This document shows, in pieces, positions 1 to 8,737 of a DNA stretch of 64,000 nt. The stretch lies in assembly GCF_008974265.1 (NCBI RefSeq), contig NZ_BKZW01000002.1:1116001-1180000 (forward strand). Direction: 5' to 3'. The notes below the pieces were generated by a model. That model was given only the letters and a program-made list of their open reading frames with translations, was not told where the DNA came from and searched no databases. A program made the position numbers and the translations under genes. The stretch comes from Dictyobacter vulcani. GTDB lineage: Bacteria > Chloroflexota > Ktedonobacteria > Ktedonobacterales > Ktedonobacteraceae. Numbering within the stretch: position 1 is the first letter of the stretch; each line of letters begins with the position of its first letter.

Positions 1-347
1 GGGGAAGCACAATACGCGACGCCTGCAGGCTTGATGCCATCAAATTGGGGATCAAAGAGTTGATGGGCGGTGGCGTACTGAACATTGTTTGGGCGGATCA
101 AGCTGCCCTTGATGTTTTTAGCCAGAGTTGACCAATCGGCCTCTGTAAGCACAGGTGCTTTAGTTGGTGCTGGTGGTAGTGTGGCTTTAGCCGTGGGTGA
201 TGTTTGTCCTGGTGTCGCGCTGGCTGATGGTTGACAGGCACCCAATAAAATAGGCATACTTCCCACCGCGCACAGTGCCAGGAATTCTCTGCGATTTACC
301 TGCATACGTTCCAGGTTTGCCGACGGCTGTATCTCTTTCTCGTCCAT
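1..347 (-). CDS. FAD-linked oxidase, N-terminal part (runs off window)
   Basis: This is the 5' end of a gene that continues beyond position 1. Translation from the ATG at 347 gives a Tat-type leader (NRREFLALC), a hydrophobic stretch and a lipobox-like LLGAC, then a Ser/Thr/Pro-rich linker. After it comes the start of a FAD-binding (PCMH-type) domain: DWSTLAKNIKGSLIRP, then YATAHQLFDPQFDGIKPAGV and AYC. That pattern is typical of berberine-bridge-like oxidases, which oxidise alcohols or sugars with covalently bound FAD. The protein is inferred to be exported folded and lipid-anchored. The catalytic and BBE regions lie outside the window, so the substrate cannot be stated. Confidence 0.75.
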   Translation of the reverse strand, partial: MDEKEIQPSANLERMQVNRREFLALCAVGSMPILLGACQPSASATPGQTSPTAKATLPPAPTKAPVLTEADWSTLAKNIKGSLIRPNNVQYATAHQLFDPQFDGIKPAGVAYCAS

Positions 348-749
348 GTTACTATCCTTTTTTATTGCTTACACAGTTGGTGTATTTCTTTCATTTATGA
401 CGCGCGTGCTATAGTCAGATACTTTTATTACGACTGATTAACTATAGCCGCCACATTTTCATTTTTTATTAGCCACATGCAGTATTATAGGTATGAGAAT
501 GTATTTATCATAATCGATTTTTGGTGACAATACTATGAAACGCTTCACATCAGTGCGTGCTGAAAAACTATGTAGGGAAAGGTTGCAACTACATTGTGCA
601 GGTAAGATGAGGAGAGTTGTATTGTGCTATGCTTAGCATAACTCTCAATTTTGGGCGAATGAGAACCTGGAGGAACAGCATTTATAGAGAATTCAGGCTG
701 GTACAACAGGGAAATTTTGTATTTGAGAAGCAATCAGGTAGGGGATGTT
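348..749. promoter_or_regulatory. Divergent intergenic region with two inverted repeats
   Basis: This 400-bp non-coding stretch separates two divergent genes and must hold both promoters. Two dyads are visible. GCTATAGT at about 409 is repeated inverted as ACTATAGC near 449, around an AT-rich centre, which could be an operator. At 612-646, GAGAGTT and AACTCTC enclose an inner TGCTA/TAGCA pair and are followed by AATTTT, so this could fold as a terminator-like leader hairpin before the gene at 750. No recognised riboswitch consensus was seen. Confidence 0.35.
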
Positions 750-1079
750 ATGAGTGATCAGTATTCACAGGAACAATTGGCTGCTTTGCGTGCTAATGAG
801 ACGCGCTGTGTTCGTGTTCTGGCTGCTTGCCGCCGTTTTGCAGTTAATGTCAGTGGTGCTGCTGGCAACTATGCGACCTTTGCCCAGAACGAAGAGGTTT
901 TGCTGGAATCCTTTCATGAGGTTGAATTGGCGCATGCCAGTCCTGATGGCCGCTATGAGCAGCTTTTTGCTGAGCGTTGTCAGCGGGCCGGTTTAACGAC
1001 TGCCGATGTCTCGATGCTACAAACACGCTGGCAGCGCCTTCAGCAGTTGCTGGATGGCGACGAGGAAGATTCCGAGTAA
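750..1079 (+). CDS. Hypothetical protein, 109 aa
   Basis: A small cytoplasmic protein with no family I recognise. The ATG at 750 (MSDQYSQEQL) is chosen because GGTAGGGGA lies just upstream; an in-frame ATG at 717 lacks such a site. The sequence is mixed alpha-helical with an acidic tail ending DGDEEDSE, and has no signal peptide or membrane segment. It contains two cysteines, at RCVRVLAACRR, and one near the C-terminus. It is transcribed alone, divergent from the oxidase gene and ahead of the quinone oxidoreductase by about 230 bp. Confidence 0.6.
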   Translation: MSDQYSQEQLAALRANETRCVRVLAACRRFAVNVSGAAGNYATFAQNEEVLLESFHEVELAHASPDGRYEQLFAERCQRAGLTTADVSMLQTRWQRLQQLLDGDEEDSE

Positions 1080-1306
1080 TCTGCAGGCCTTTAGGTGACT
1101 CAGGACTGCGCCTGGTAAATTGTTTTCCATAGTATTTGTTTGCTTGCTTTTGTCTACGTTAGCAATCGTCTGGCCGTACAAGAGATGAAGACAGGTAGCA
1201 TAGATAACCATGTCTTTTTTGTCGATAATAGCAATAGCATGAATAAACAAATCTGCTGTGTTTCAGATTGGACACAGTTCTTTTTTTGGGAAAGTGGTGA
1301 ATGTGT

Positions 1307-2254
1307 ATGAAAGCAATGATTATTACTGGATTTGGTGGTCCTGAAGTTTTCCAGCCACAGGAATTGCCTGAACCTACTCCTCAAGCGGATGAAGTATTAG
1401 TAAAGGTCTATGCCAGCTCGATTAATCCAGTGGACTATAAAATTCGTCAGGCAGGTTCGTGGGCAGGCGTGCAGCCTCCTGCGGTCATTGGCTATGATGT
1501 CTCGGGCGTCGTTGAGGCGGTCGGTGCGATGGTGAAGGATTTCAAGGTAGGGGATGAGGTCTATTATACACCGGATATTCCTGGACGCGGTGGGAGCTAT
1601 GCGGAGTATCATGTGGCCCGCGAAGCGATTGTCGCCCATAAGCCGAAGAATTTGTCGCATATAGAGGCGGCCAGTATTCCTCTGGCGGGTGGAACGGCCT
1701 GGGATGCTTTGATTACCAGGGCTCAGTTGAAACCTGGTGAGACAGTCTTGATCCATGGTGGTACTGGTGGCGTGGGTTCACTGGCTGTTCAGATCGCTCA
1801 TGCGGCTGGTGCCTATGTCTTTACCACCTGTAGCGGTAAGAATGCTGAGCTGGCAAAGAAACTGGGTGCGGACCGCGTTATCGATTATAAGACTGAGAAC
1901 TATGCGGATATCATCTTAAAAGAGACCAATGGTAAGGGTGTGGATGTTGTTTTTGATACCGTGGGTGGTGAGACGATCACGAATAGTATTGCAGCCACTA
2001 AAATGTATGGCCGTATGGTTAGTGTGGTGGATATCGCCGGGAATACGTATCCAGCCTTCCTGAAAAACATTACGCTGCATTACCTCTTCCTGCAGCGTGA
2101 GCGCTATAAACTGGATTATCTGCGCAACCTTCTTGAGAGTGGCAAGATCAAACCCCTGGTCGCTAAAGTTATGCCATTGGCAGAAGTGGCTCAGGCTCAG
2201 AAAGAACTTGAGCAGGGTGGAGTAACTGGTAAGATTGTTCTCCAGGTTGTTTAA
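1307..2254 (+). CDS. Zinc-independent quinone oxidoreductase (MDR family)
   Basis: An NADPH-dependent quinone oxidoreductase / zeta-crystallin-like member of the medium-chain dehydrogenase superfamily, about 315 aa, the normal size. The N-terminal GroES-like domain begins MKAMIITGFGGPEVF and has SSINPVDYKIR and GYDVSGVVEAVG. The Rossmann fold carries the nucleotide-binding motif HGGTGGVGSLAVQ (near residue 150) followed by GADRVIDY. The structural and catalytic zinc cysteines of alcohol dehydrogenases are absent, as expected for this subfamily. Start 1307 is preferred over the in-frame ATG at 1301, because the GTGGTGA at 1294-1300 is then better spaced. A bidirectional terminator follows. Confidence 0.88.
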   Translation: MKAMIITGFGGPEVFQPQELPEPTPQADEVLVKVYASSINPVDYKIRQAGSWAGVQPPAVIGYDVSGVVEAVGAMVKDFKVGDEVYYTPDIPGRGGSYAEYHVAREAIVAHKPKNLSHIEAASIPLAGGTAWDALITRAQLKPGETVLIHGGTGGVGSLAVQIAHAAGAYVFTTCSGKNAELAKKLGADRVIDYKTENYADIILKETNGKGVDVVFDTVGGETITNSIAATKMYGRMVSVVDIAGNTYPAFLKNITLHYLFLQRERYKLDYLRNLLESGKIKPLVAKVMPLAEVAQAQKELEQGGVTGKIVLQVV

Positions 2255-2271
2255 GACTAAAAATTTGCAAT

Positions 2272-2303
2272 AAAATGACGGGCTCGTCCGGGCCCGTCAT
2301 TTT
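2272..2303. terminator. Bidirectional terminator
   Basis: AAAATGACGGGC (2272-2283) pairs perfectly with GCCCGTCATTTT (2292-2303) around an 8-nt loop. The stem has A/T runs on both sides and sits between two convergent genes, so it can end transcription from either strand. Confidence 0.9.
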
Positions 2304-2313
2304 GTTTGCTTGC

Positions 2314-2523
2314 TTAAAAGCTATTTCGGCCTCGCTCGCGATCATTTACTGCTTCTCGTAGTGAGCGGAGGGAGTAGCGCTGATCACCAACCATGATGAA
2401 AACCCCACGACCATCCTGTATATCTGCAATCTGACGATGTAACTCTGCATTTTCCGCCTGGAGCGTCTCCATCGTCTGTTTCTGCCGAAAGATTTCTTGT
2501 GCGAGCTGATCAAACGAATTCAT
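2314..2523 (-). CDS. Small coiled-coil protein, 69 aa
   Basis: A short cytoplasmic protein of unknown function. Residues 1-40 (FDQLAQEIFRQKQTMETLQA, then ENAELHRQIADIQ) form a predicted coiled coil with heptad leucines. The C-terminal half (GVFIMVGDQRYSLRSLREAV) resembles a short beta-strand plus helix. AAGGAAA lies 8 nt before the ATG and supports the start. It is monocistronic and convergent with the oxidoreductase. It could be an oligomerisation or adaptor protein, but nothing in the neighbourhood points to a partner. Confidence 0.65.
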   Translation of the reverse strand: MNSFDQLAQEIFRQKQTMETLQAENAELHRQIADIQDGRGVFIMVGDQRYSLRSLREAVNDRERGRNSF

Positions 2524-2725
2524 GGATTTTTATTTCCTTTCTTGAATGTACTTCTCTACTTCAAAACGTAGCAAACTCTCCGTCCATAACATAGTGGTAC
2601 CATTACGATCTACAAAATTACCTTATCGAATTATAGCTACCTTATTTATACAACATTGCCATATCTGTAAGCGTATTATATGATAGGCGCTACGCATTAT
2701 ATTCTGAGCTAAAGGAATGATTTGC

Positions 2726-4636
2726 ATGAGTGAGAAGCCATCGACTCCCACTACGAAAAATCTGGCTAGTTCTGATCCTATTGATGCTCAGCCTGAAACC
2801 AATGAAGCCGCCTCGGACACATATCCAGGTGATGGTTGGAGCTTGAATATCCTCTGGGCATTGACTATTGGTATTTTTATCTTTTCTTTTTTTACTTCAG
2901 CTTATCAGTATACATGGAGTTCAGTGGCCGCCTTCCTGGCGATCGAAGGTTTTAAACGTGTATGGGACGGCATATTCAAATACACTGATCGATTGCTGTA
3001 TCAACTGTTCAGTCAGGTTCCTGATTTTGTGCAAAAAATATGGCACTGGCTTACACGTGTCTATATTCTATCTACACCATTTGTGATTATCACTCTGGTT
3101 TTTATGCTGTTAACTCCTAAAGAATTCAGTTCATTTTTCTCTTACCTTTATCCAAATCAACTCTGTATTGAACATCAAATTGCAGTATTAAATTCTGTGT
3201 GCCCTGATGGCGTCGGGACCTCGCAGATGCAGGTAGGCAATGAGCAGGTCACGGTTGGCATTATCGACGAGAATCAAAATGCTCCTTTCGATCAATCTAA
3301 TGGCAATGCCTCTGAGAAACAGCTGGAAACGATGATCTTTCAGGAAAATAAGAAGGCTATGGCCAGTAAGCCATATGTGACTTTGATGGTGGCAACCATG
3401 CTCAGTCGCACCCTGGATGATAATGAACTTTCGATTTCAGTAGGTTTAAAGGATTTGAGTGGGGCCTATCTCGCGCAAAAGGACTATAATGCGAAACATA
3501 AGTTGAAGGTACGCCTGGTTATTGCCAATATTGGGACGCGTCTGGCGATTGATCAGACGGTTGCACTGGTTATGAAACAGATTGTCCTTTATGCCAGGAA
3601 GGAGCCTTCGTTCCGTGGCATGATAGGTTTGCCTTTTAGCGGGTCTACCCAACGGGCTCTGAGACAACTGGCCGATTTGCATCAGTCGGATATTCCTGTT
3701 GTTTCTCCTTCAGCGACCAGTGATCTGCTCTCGGATATGCCTAATTTCTATCGTGTGGTGTCCTCTGATAAGGTACAGAGTAAATTTATGGCGCAGTTTT
3801 TTGCGAAGCATATGGTGCCCGCGTATCGATTGCAGATGCATTTAAAACCGAGCGATCCTCTGAATATTGCGGTATTTAGCGATAGTACTGATCCATATAG
3901 TACCAGTCTTAATCGTGATTTTCTTGAGCAGGCTCAGGGTCAGATTCCTAATTTACATCCGATTCTAGAGCAATATATAGTCGGACGCATCGATACAATT
4001 AATCAGAGTGTACAGGATGCCCTGACTCAGGGTGCACGTATGATTTACTTTTCTGGTTATCAGGATGATCTTCTGCCACTTGAAAGTGTGTTGCAGGAGT
4101 TGAAAAGTAGAATGGGGATCAAACAGACGATACCGATTATGGGTGGAGATGGCTTATATGAGATGAATAGTTTCCAGCATAATGATTATGAGTCGGTATT
4201 CGCGACTGTTTATGCTTCTCCCATTGATCCTAATAGTGCATTCAAGAAGGAATTCGACCAGACCTTTGGTGAAACTGCGGATGTGCTCCCCAATCAGCCA
4301 TACGTCTTGCTGGCTCCGCATGCGATCCTATCATATGATGCCACTAATGCGTTTCTACATGCACTCGATAAAAGCATGTCAATTAACGGCAATGGCGAGT
4401 TGCCATCTGTAAGTGATTTTAATAGCGCGCTCCAGAATGTTACGTTTGAAGGAGTAAGTGGTCTGCTCTCTTTTGAAGGTGGTAATACCACATCCTTACA
4501 GCGCAGTGATCCTTTAAATAAAGGGGTGTATGTGATGTGTGTGGATATAAATCACCATGTCCATACAGCCGCCAGCTATGGTCCTGATCAGTCGGAGCAG
4601 TATCTTTTGAAAGATAGCCTGAAATGTTTGCCTTAA
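2726..4636 (+). CDS. Membrane-tethered type 1 solute-binding protein
   Basis: A 636-aa protein. Its N-terminal 45 residues are polar (PTTKNLASSDPIDAQPE). Two or three hydrophobic segments follow, including ILWALTIGIFIFSFFTSAY and a segment ending VIITLVFMLLT at about residue 130. The rest is a type 1 periplasmic-binding fold of the Leu/Ile/Val-receptor kind (LVIANIGTRLAIDQTVA, GMIGLPFSGSTQRALRQL, IPVVSPSATSDLLSD, IPIMGGDGLYEM). The ligand domain is therefore anchored outside the membrane by its own helices rather than by a lipid. No permease or ATPase gene is adjacent, so it may be a sensor or scaffold instead of a transporter subunit. ATG 2726 follows AAGGAA by 8 nt; an ATG at 2717 overlaps that site. 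Confidence 0.75.
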   Translation: MSEKPSTPTTKNLASSDPIDAQPETNEAASDTYPGDGWSLNILWALTIGIFIFSFFTSAYQYTWSSVAAFLAIEGFKRVWDGIFKYTDRLLYQLFSQVPDFVQKIWHWLTRVYILSTPFVIITLVFMLLTPKEFSSFFSYLYPNQLCIEHQIAVLNSVCPDGVGTSQMQVGNEQVTVGIIDENQNAPFDQSNGNASEKQLETMIFQENKKAMASKPYVTLMVATMLSRTLDDNELSISVGLKDLSGAYLAQKDYNAKHKLKVRLVIANIGTRLAIDQTVALVMKQIVLYARKEPSFRGMIGLPFSGSTQRALRQLADLHQSDIPVVSPSATSDLLSDMPNFYRVVSSDKVQSKFMAQFFAKHMVPAYRLQMHLKPSDPLNIAVFSDSTDPYSTSLNRDFLEQAQGQIPNLHPILEQYIVGRIDTINQSVQDALTQGARMIYFSGYQDDLLPLESVLQELKSRMGIKQTIPIMGGDGLYEMNSFQHNDYESVFATVYASPIDPNSAFKKEFDQTFGETADVLPNQPYVLLAPHAILSYDATNAFLHALDKSMSINGNGELPSVSDFNSALQNVTFEGVSGLLSFEGGNTTSLQRSDPLNKGVYVMCVDINHHVHTAASYGPDQSEQYLLKDSLKCLP

Positions 4637-4699
4637 TCAATTATATAGGGAGGATATATATGTAGTAGCAGTGTAAATATCATTCCTATGGAGGCGATT

Positions 4700-6625
4700 A
4701 TGGACAATTATAAGCAACGCAGATTACAGCCAATCGCATTTCAGGCTGTTCAGTTTCGTGATACATTCTGGCAGCCACGTATCGAGTTGGTGCGTGAGCA
4801 GACAATTCCATTTGAATATCTTCAGTGTAAAGAGACAGGGCGTATCGACGCGCTGCGTTTGGACTGGGAGCCAGGTCAGGAGCCGACTCCGCACATTTTC
4901 TGGGAATCTGATCTCGCGAAGTGGCTGGAGGCCGCCAGTTATAGTCTTGCCACCCATCCTGATGCTGATCTGGATGCGTTGCTGGATCAAGTGATCGCCT
5001 TACTGGCGGCTGCCCAGCAGCCCGATGGCTATTTGAATGTGTATTTCACCGTTGTTGAGCCTGGGCGGCGCTGGACAGATCTGCGTGATGCCCATGAGTT
5101 GTATTGTGCGGGCCATTTGATTGAGGCGGGGGTTGCGCATTTTGAGGTGACTGGCAAGCGGACTTTGTTAGCGGTTGTACAGCGTTATGCGGATTATATC
5201 GCGACGGTCTTTGGTCCCGAGCCAGGACAGAAGCGTGGCTACTGCGGCCATGAGGAGATCGAACTGGCGTTGGTCCGCCTGTATCGTACTACCGGTGATC
5301 AGAAATACCTGCGCTTGAGCCAGTATTTTATTGATGAACGTGGTCAGCCGCCCTTGTATTTTGAGCAGGAGGCGACTGAACGCGGTACGCCAGGCTTCTT
5401 CGGTGAAACGCTGCCGGAGCGTGCCGAGCAGCTAGCGATGTTCAGACAATACAACCAGTCGCATCAACCGGTGCGAGAACAGCGTGAAGTTGTAGGGCAT
5501 GCGGTACGGGCAATGTATCTGTATTGCGCCATGGCCGATCTCGCGCTTGAACTGCATGATCCCTCGCTGGTGCAGGCCTGTGAGCGCCTCTGGCAACACC
5601 TGACGACAAAGCGCATGTATCTGACCGGCGGCATTGGCCCCTCAAGCGCCAATGAAGGCTTTACGACAGATTACGATTTGCCCAACGAAACGGCTTATGC
5701 CGAGACCTGCGCGGCGGTGGGACTGGTCTTCTGGGCGCACCGCATGCTGCATCTGGATTGTGATGGTCGCTACGCCGATGTACTGGAACAAACCCTGTAT
5801 AATGGTGTGCTCAGCGGCATCTCGCTGGATGGTAAGAAGTTTTTCTATGTTAATCCCCTGGCCAGTACAGGTCAGACGCATCGCCAGGAATGGTTTGGCT
5901 GTGCCTGTTGTCCTCCAAACATTGCCCGGCTGCTGAGCTCGCTAGGACAATATATGTACTCGCAGGGAGATGCCGAGGTCGCTGTCCATCTCTATGCTAC
6001 CAGCGAGGCTCGTTTGCAAGTTGGTGCGCATACTCTGATGATGCGCCAGCAGACGCAATATCCCTGGGACGGTGCGATCCGTCTGGATCTTGAGCTGGCC
6101 AGTCCCGCCCGATTTGCCTTGAAGCTGCGTATTCCAGGTTGGTGTACCAGACCAGTGCTGCGCGTGAATGGTGTGGTCGTTGAGGTGGCTTCCTGTCTGG
6201 AGAAAGGCTATGCGCGCATCGAGCGTACCTGGCAGAATGGTGATAGTGTTGAATTGCATTTACCAATGCCGGTAACACGCATCTATGCTCATCCCGCTGT
6301 AGTAGCAGACACAGGTTGCGTAGCCCTCCAACGTGGACCCCTCGTGTACTGCGTAGAGTCGGCGGATAATCCTGTTCCACTGAATCAGTTACAACTACCC
6401 GTTGACCAGCCTTTACATCCTGAATTCAAACCAGACATCCTGAACGGTGTAGTTATGCTGCAAGGATCAGCCTGTGTGCCAGATCTCACGGACTGGAATG
6501 ATTGTCTCTATCGTACCCGGAAACTAAGGATGCAAGAGACCCGGCTGACCGCCATCCCCTACTTTGCCTGGGATAATCGCCAGCCAGGCGCTATGCGTGT
6601 CTGGATCCGTGAATTATCGATCTGA
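4700..6625 (+). CDS. GH127 beta-L-arabinofuranosidase-like glycoside hydrolase
   Basis: A 641-aa protein matching the length and order of glycoside hydrolase family 127 (HypBA1 type). It has an (alpha/alpha)6 barrel (PHIFWESDLAKWLEAASYSL, AAQQPDGYLNVYF, DAHELYCAGHLIEAGVAHF) and C-terminal beta-sandwich domains. The zinc/cysteine catalytic set is present: E335 and C337 in NETAYAETCAAVG, and C403-C404 in WFGCACCPPN, matching E338, C340, C417 and C418 of HypBA1. It is inferred to release beta-L-arabinofuranose from plant-wall glycans. No signal peptide is present, so it probably acts on imported oligosaccharides. GGAGG at 4690-4694 sets the start at ATG 4700. It lies 63 bp after the solute-binding protein and may be co-transcribed with it. 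Confidence 0.9.
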   Translation: MDNYKQRRLQPIAFQAVQFRDTFWQPRIELVREQTIPFEYLQCKETGRIDALRLDWEPGQEPTPHIFWESDLAKWLEAASYSLATHPDADLDALLDQVIALLAAAQQPDGYLNVYFTVVEPGRRWTDLRDAHELYCAGHLIEAGVAHFEVTGKRTLLAVVQRYADYIATVFGPEPGQKRGYCGHEEIELALVRLYRTTGDQKYLRLSQYFIDERGQPPLYFEQEATERGTPGFFGETLPERAEQLAMFRQYNQSHQPVREQREVVGHAVRAMYLYCAMADLALELHDPSLVQACERLWQHLTTKRMYLTGGIGPSSANEGFTTDYDLPNETAYAETCAAVGLVFWAHRMLHLDCDGRYADVLEQTLYNGVLSGISLDGKKFFYVNPLASTGQTHRQEWFGCACCPPNIARLLSSLGQYMYSQGDAEVAVHLYATSEARLQVGAHTLMMRQQTQYPWDGAIRLDLELASPARFALKLRIPGWCTRPVLRVNGVVVEVASCLEKGYARIERTWQNGDSVELHLPMPVTRIYAHPAVVADTGCVALQRGPLVYCVESADNPVPLNQLQLPVDQPLHPEFKPDILNGVVMLQGSACVPDLTDWNDCLYRTRKLRMQETRLTAIPYFAWDNRQPGAMRVWIRELSI

Positions 6626-6632
6626 TGCCTCA

Positions 6633-6771
6633 GACAGAGAGAGTATTTTTGGGCTCTCCGGCCATTAGGGGGAAAGCGGGGTGCAGGGGCGGCAGCCCCT
6701 GACGGAGCGCGAGGTGTCCTCGCAACCCTCTCCCTCCCCTCTTCCCCCGAAGGACGGAGAGAGTATTTTTG
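6633..6771. repeat. GC-rich hairpin element bounded by 19-bp direct repeats
   Basis: GAC(A/G)GAGAGAGTATTTTTG occurs at 6633-6651 and again at 6753-6771 with one mismatch. Between them lies about 100 bp of GC-rich sequence that can fold. AGGGGGAAAG near 6667 faces CTTCCCCC at 6741-6748, and CAGGGGC/GCCCCTG (6684-6701) forms an inner hairpin. It sits between two convergent genes. It could be a small inserted element with a target duplication, or a duplicated terminator. Confidence 0.5.
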
Positions 6772-6817
6772 TGAATAGGATGAAGGTATTTATGGATAAT
6801 CTACCATAAAGCCGAAA

Positions 6818-7675
6818 TCAAGGTGTAGCATTGACAGTTATCTTTATATCCATCAACTGCTGTAATTTCGCTAGCGTATCCGTTTCGGGTAGCGGTGTAT
6901 AGATCATAACCTTGAGTTCGGGGGCGGTAGGTACCTGTAAGGTTGTATGCTCAAACATCAGGCGTCCTACCAGCGGATGTTCCATGTCTTTTTGTGCATC
7001 GTCTCTCCCGCGTACATCGTGACGGGGCCACCATGCGCGAAACTCAGGACTGACTCGTTGTAAGTCGGCTATCAAGCGTTTGAACCATTCTTCATCAGCG
7101 TAACGTGCACTATCAGCACGGAATTCTGCGAGCACTTTCTGCGCTACCTGTTCCCATTTAGGGTTGTGTATATAATGGCTCATGGGATCAGCGAAAATAC
7201 GCCAGACAGCATTATATTCATATGGTGGTACCGACGGCGACCGCAAAAAGATATGCTCAGCAGTGGTGTTCCAGGCCAGATAATTCCAACGACGACCAAT
7301 GATGTAAGCCGGAATAGGATTAAGCGCGTCAATTACACGGCGTAACGCAGGGCTTATCTGTTCATGAGATGGGTGTGTATCGATGAGGGGTTGCTGATCG
7401 GCAAGCAAGAAAAGATGTTGCCGCTCGGCGGGTGTAAGTTGTAATGCATCAGCAATATTATGGAGTACCGCGCTGGAAGGGTGAATATCGCGTCCTTGCT
7501 CCAACAGGGTATACCAGGAAACGCCCACATTTGCGAGCTGCGCTACCTCTTCGCGCCGCAATCCTGGCGTGCGCCGTCGCCCACCACGTATCACCCCAAC
7601 CTGTTCTGGCGAAATGCGCATACGTCGCGTGCGTAGAAAATCCGCGAGATCTTGTCTGCGTTGGTCGTCGCTCAC
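6818..7675 (-). CDS. XRE-family regulator with MmyB-like ligand domain
   Basis: A 285-aa DNA-binding regulator. Residues 1-85 form a helix-turn-helix of the type found with MmyB domains: LADFLRTRRMRISPEQVG, GGRRRTPGLRREEVAQLANV, GVSWYTLLEQGRDIHPS. The remainder is the MmyB-like ligand-binding region (VIDALNPIPAYIIGRRWNYL, WNTTAEHIF, FRAWWPRHDVRGR, HPLVGRLMFEHTTLQVP). Members of this family commonly sit divergent from a single oxidoreductase that they control, and that is the layout here with the aldo-keto reductase at 7817. The ligand is unknown. Confidence 0.9.
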   Translation of the reverse strand: MSDDQRRQDLADFLRTRRMRISPEQVGVIRGGRRRTPGLRREEVAQLANVGVSWYTLLEQGRDIHPSSAVLHNIADALQLTPAERQHLFLLADQQPLIDTHPSHEQISPALRRVIDALNPIPAYIIGRRWNYLAWNTTAEHIFLRSPSVPPYEYNAVWRIFADPMSHYIHNPKWEQVAQKVLAEFRADSARYADEEWFKRLIADLQRVSPEFRAWWPRHDVRGRDDAQKDMEHPLVGRLMFEHTTLQVPTAPELKVMIYTPLPETDTLAKLQQLMDIKITVNATP

Positions 7676-7816
7676 CGTTCTCTTTGCTCCTTATCCTGCT
7701 AGTCTCAATCATATGATAAAGAGACTCTGGTCATACTATAACTGTCATGTCATACTTCTGAGTGTATCACACACCGCGATGTTCGTAGTTTCAATGAGAG
7801 AAAGAGGAATTTTTCG
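7676..7816. promoter_or_regulatory. Divergent promoter region, regulator / aldo-keto reductase
   Basis: These 141 bp contain the promoters of two divergent genes and presumably the operator of the MmyB-type regulator. I see AT-rich patches near 7715-7745 suitable for -10/-35 elements, and GAGGAA as the ribosome site of the reductase, but no convincing long dyad that could be named as the operator. Confidence 0.45.
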
Positions 7817-8710
7817 ATGGTATTGCATTCAACGCATGAACATAGTAACCTGCCAGCCGCAGCCGCAGGAACGTTCACCATGGCTGAGGATCTGACAGTC
7901 ACGCGTATAGGGTACGGTGCGATGCAGTTGGCTGGCCCGCACGTGTTTGGCCCACCAGCCGACCGCGACGCTGCCGTGGCCGTATTGCGCGAGGCGCTGG
8001 CGCTGGGGATCACGCACATCGACACCAGCGACTTCTACGGCCCATACGTGACCAACCAGATCATCAAAGAAGCGCTGCACCCCTATCCCGACTCGTTGCA
8101 CATCGTGACCAAGGTGGGAGCATTACGAGACTCCAGGGGCGGCTGGCCCCAGGCACTCGCCCCTGAGCAGTTGCGTCAGGCCGTACGCGACAATCTCGAA
8201 CACCTCGGACTAGACGTACTCGATGTCGTCAATCTGCGCGTCGGCGGGGTAGAAAGCCCCACGCCTGGCTCGATTGCCGAACCATTTACGGTGCTCGCGC
8301 AACTGCAGCAAGAAGGCCTGATCAAGCACCTCGGTATCAGTAATGTGAACGCTGAGCAGATCGCCGAGGTACAGTCCATCGCGCCGATTGTGTGCGTGCA
8401 GAACTTCTACAACCTCGCTCATCGGGCTGATGATGAGCTGATCGACGCCCTTGCCGCACAGGGCATCGCCTACGTGCCCTTCTTCCCACTCGGTGGCTTC
8501 TCCCCTCTTCAGTCCGACAAACTGAGAGCAGTCGCCACTCGTAGGAATGCCACACCGATGACCGTCGCGCTGGCGTGGCTGCTACAGCGCTCACCGAACA
8601 TTTTGCTGATCCCAGGGACCTCATCCATCGCGCACCTTCGCGACAATGTCACCGGTGCTGCTCTGACTCTTTCTGAGGACGATCTGGCCGAACTGAACAG
8701 CGTTGCCTGA
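7817..8710 (+). CDS. Aldo/keto reductase
   Basis: A 297-aa NADPH-dependent oxidoreductase with the (beta/alpha)8 fold of the aldo/keto reductases, closest in style to E. coli YdbC. Visible motifs are RIGYGAMQLAGPHVFGPP, the Asp/Tyr catalytic pair in GITHIDTSDFYGPY, the catalytic Lys in HIVTKVG, GISNVNAEQI, and the cofactor loop ILLIPGTSSIAHLRDN. GAGGAA lies 8 nt before the ATG. It is divergent from, and probably controlled by, the MmyB-type regulator. The stop codon is immediately followed by the large palindromic repeat. Confidence 0.9.
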   Translation: MVLHSTHEHSNLPAAAAGTFTMAEDLTVTRIGYGAMQLAGPHVFGPPADRDAAVAVLREALALGITHIDTSDFYGPYVTNQIIKEALHPYPDSLHIVTKVGALRDSRGGWPQALAPEQLRQAVRDNLEHLGLDVLDVVNLRVGGVESPTPGSIAEPFTVLAQLQQEGLIKHLGISNVNAEQIAEVQSIAPIVCVQNFYNLAHRADDELIDALAAQGIAYVPFFPLGGFSPLQSDKLRAVATRRNATPMTVALAWLLQRSPNILLIPGTSSIAHLRDNVTGAALTLSEDDLAELNSVA

Positions 8711-8737
8711 TACGTACCGGCAGCAGTCATGAAGGCT

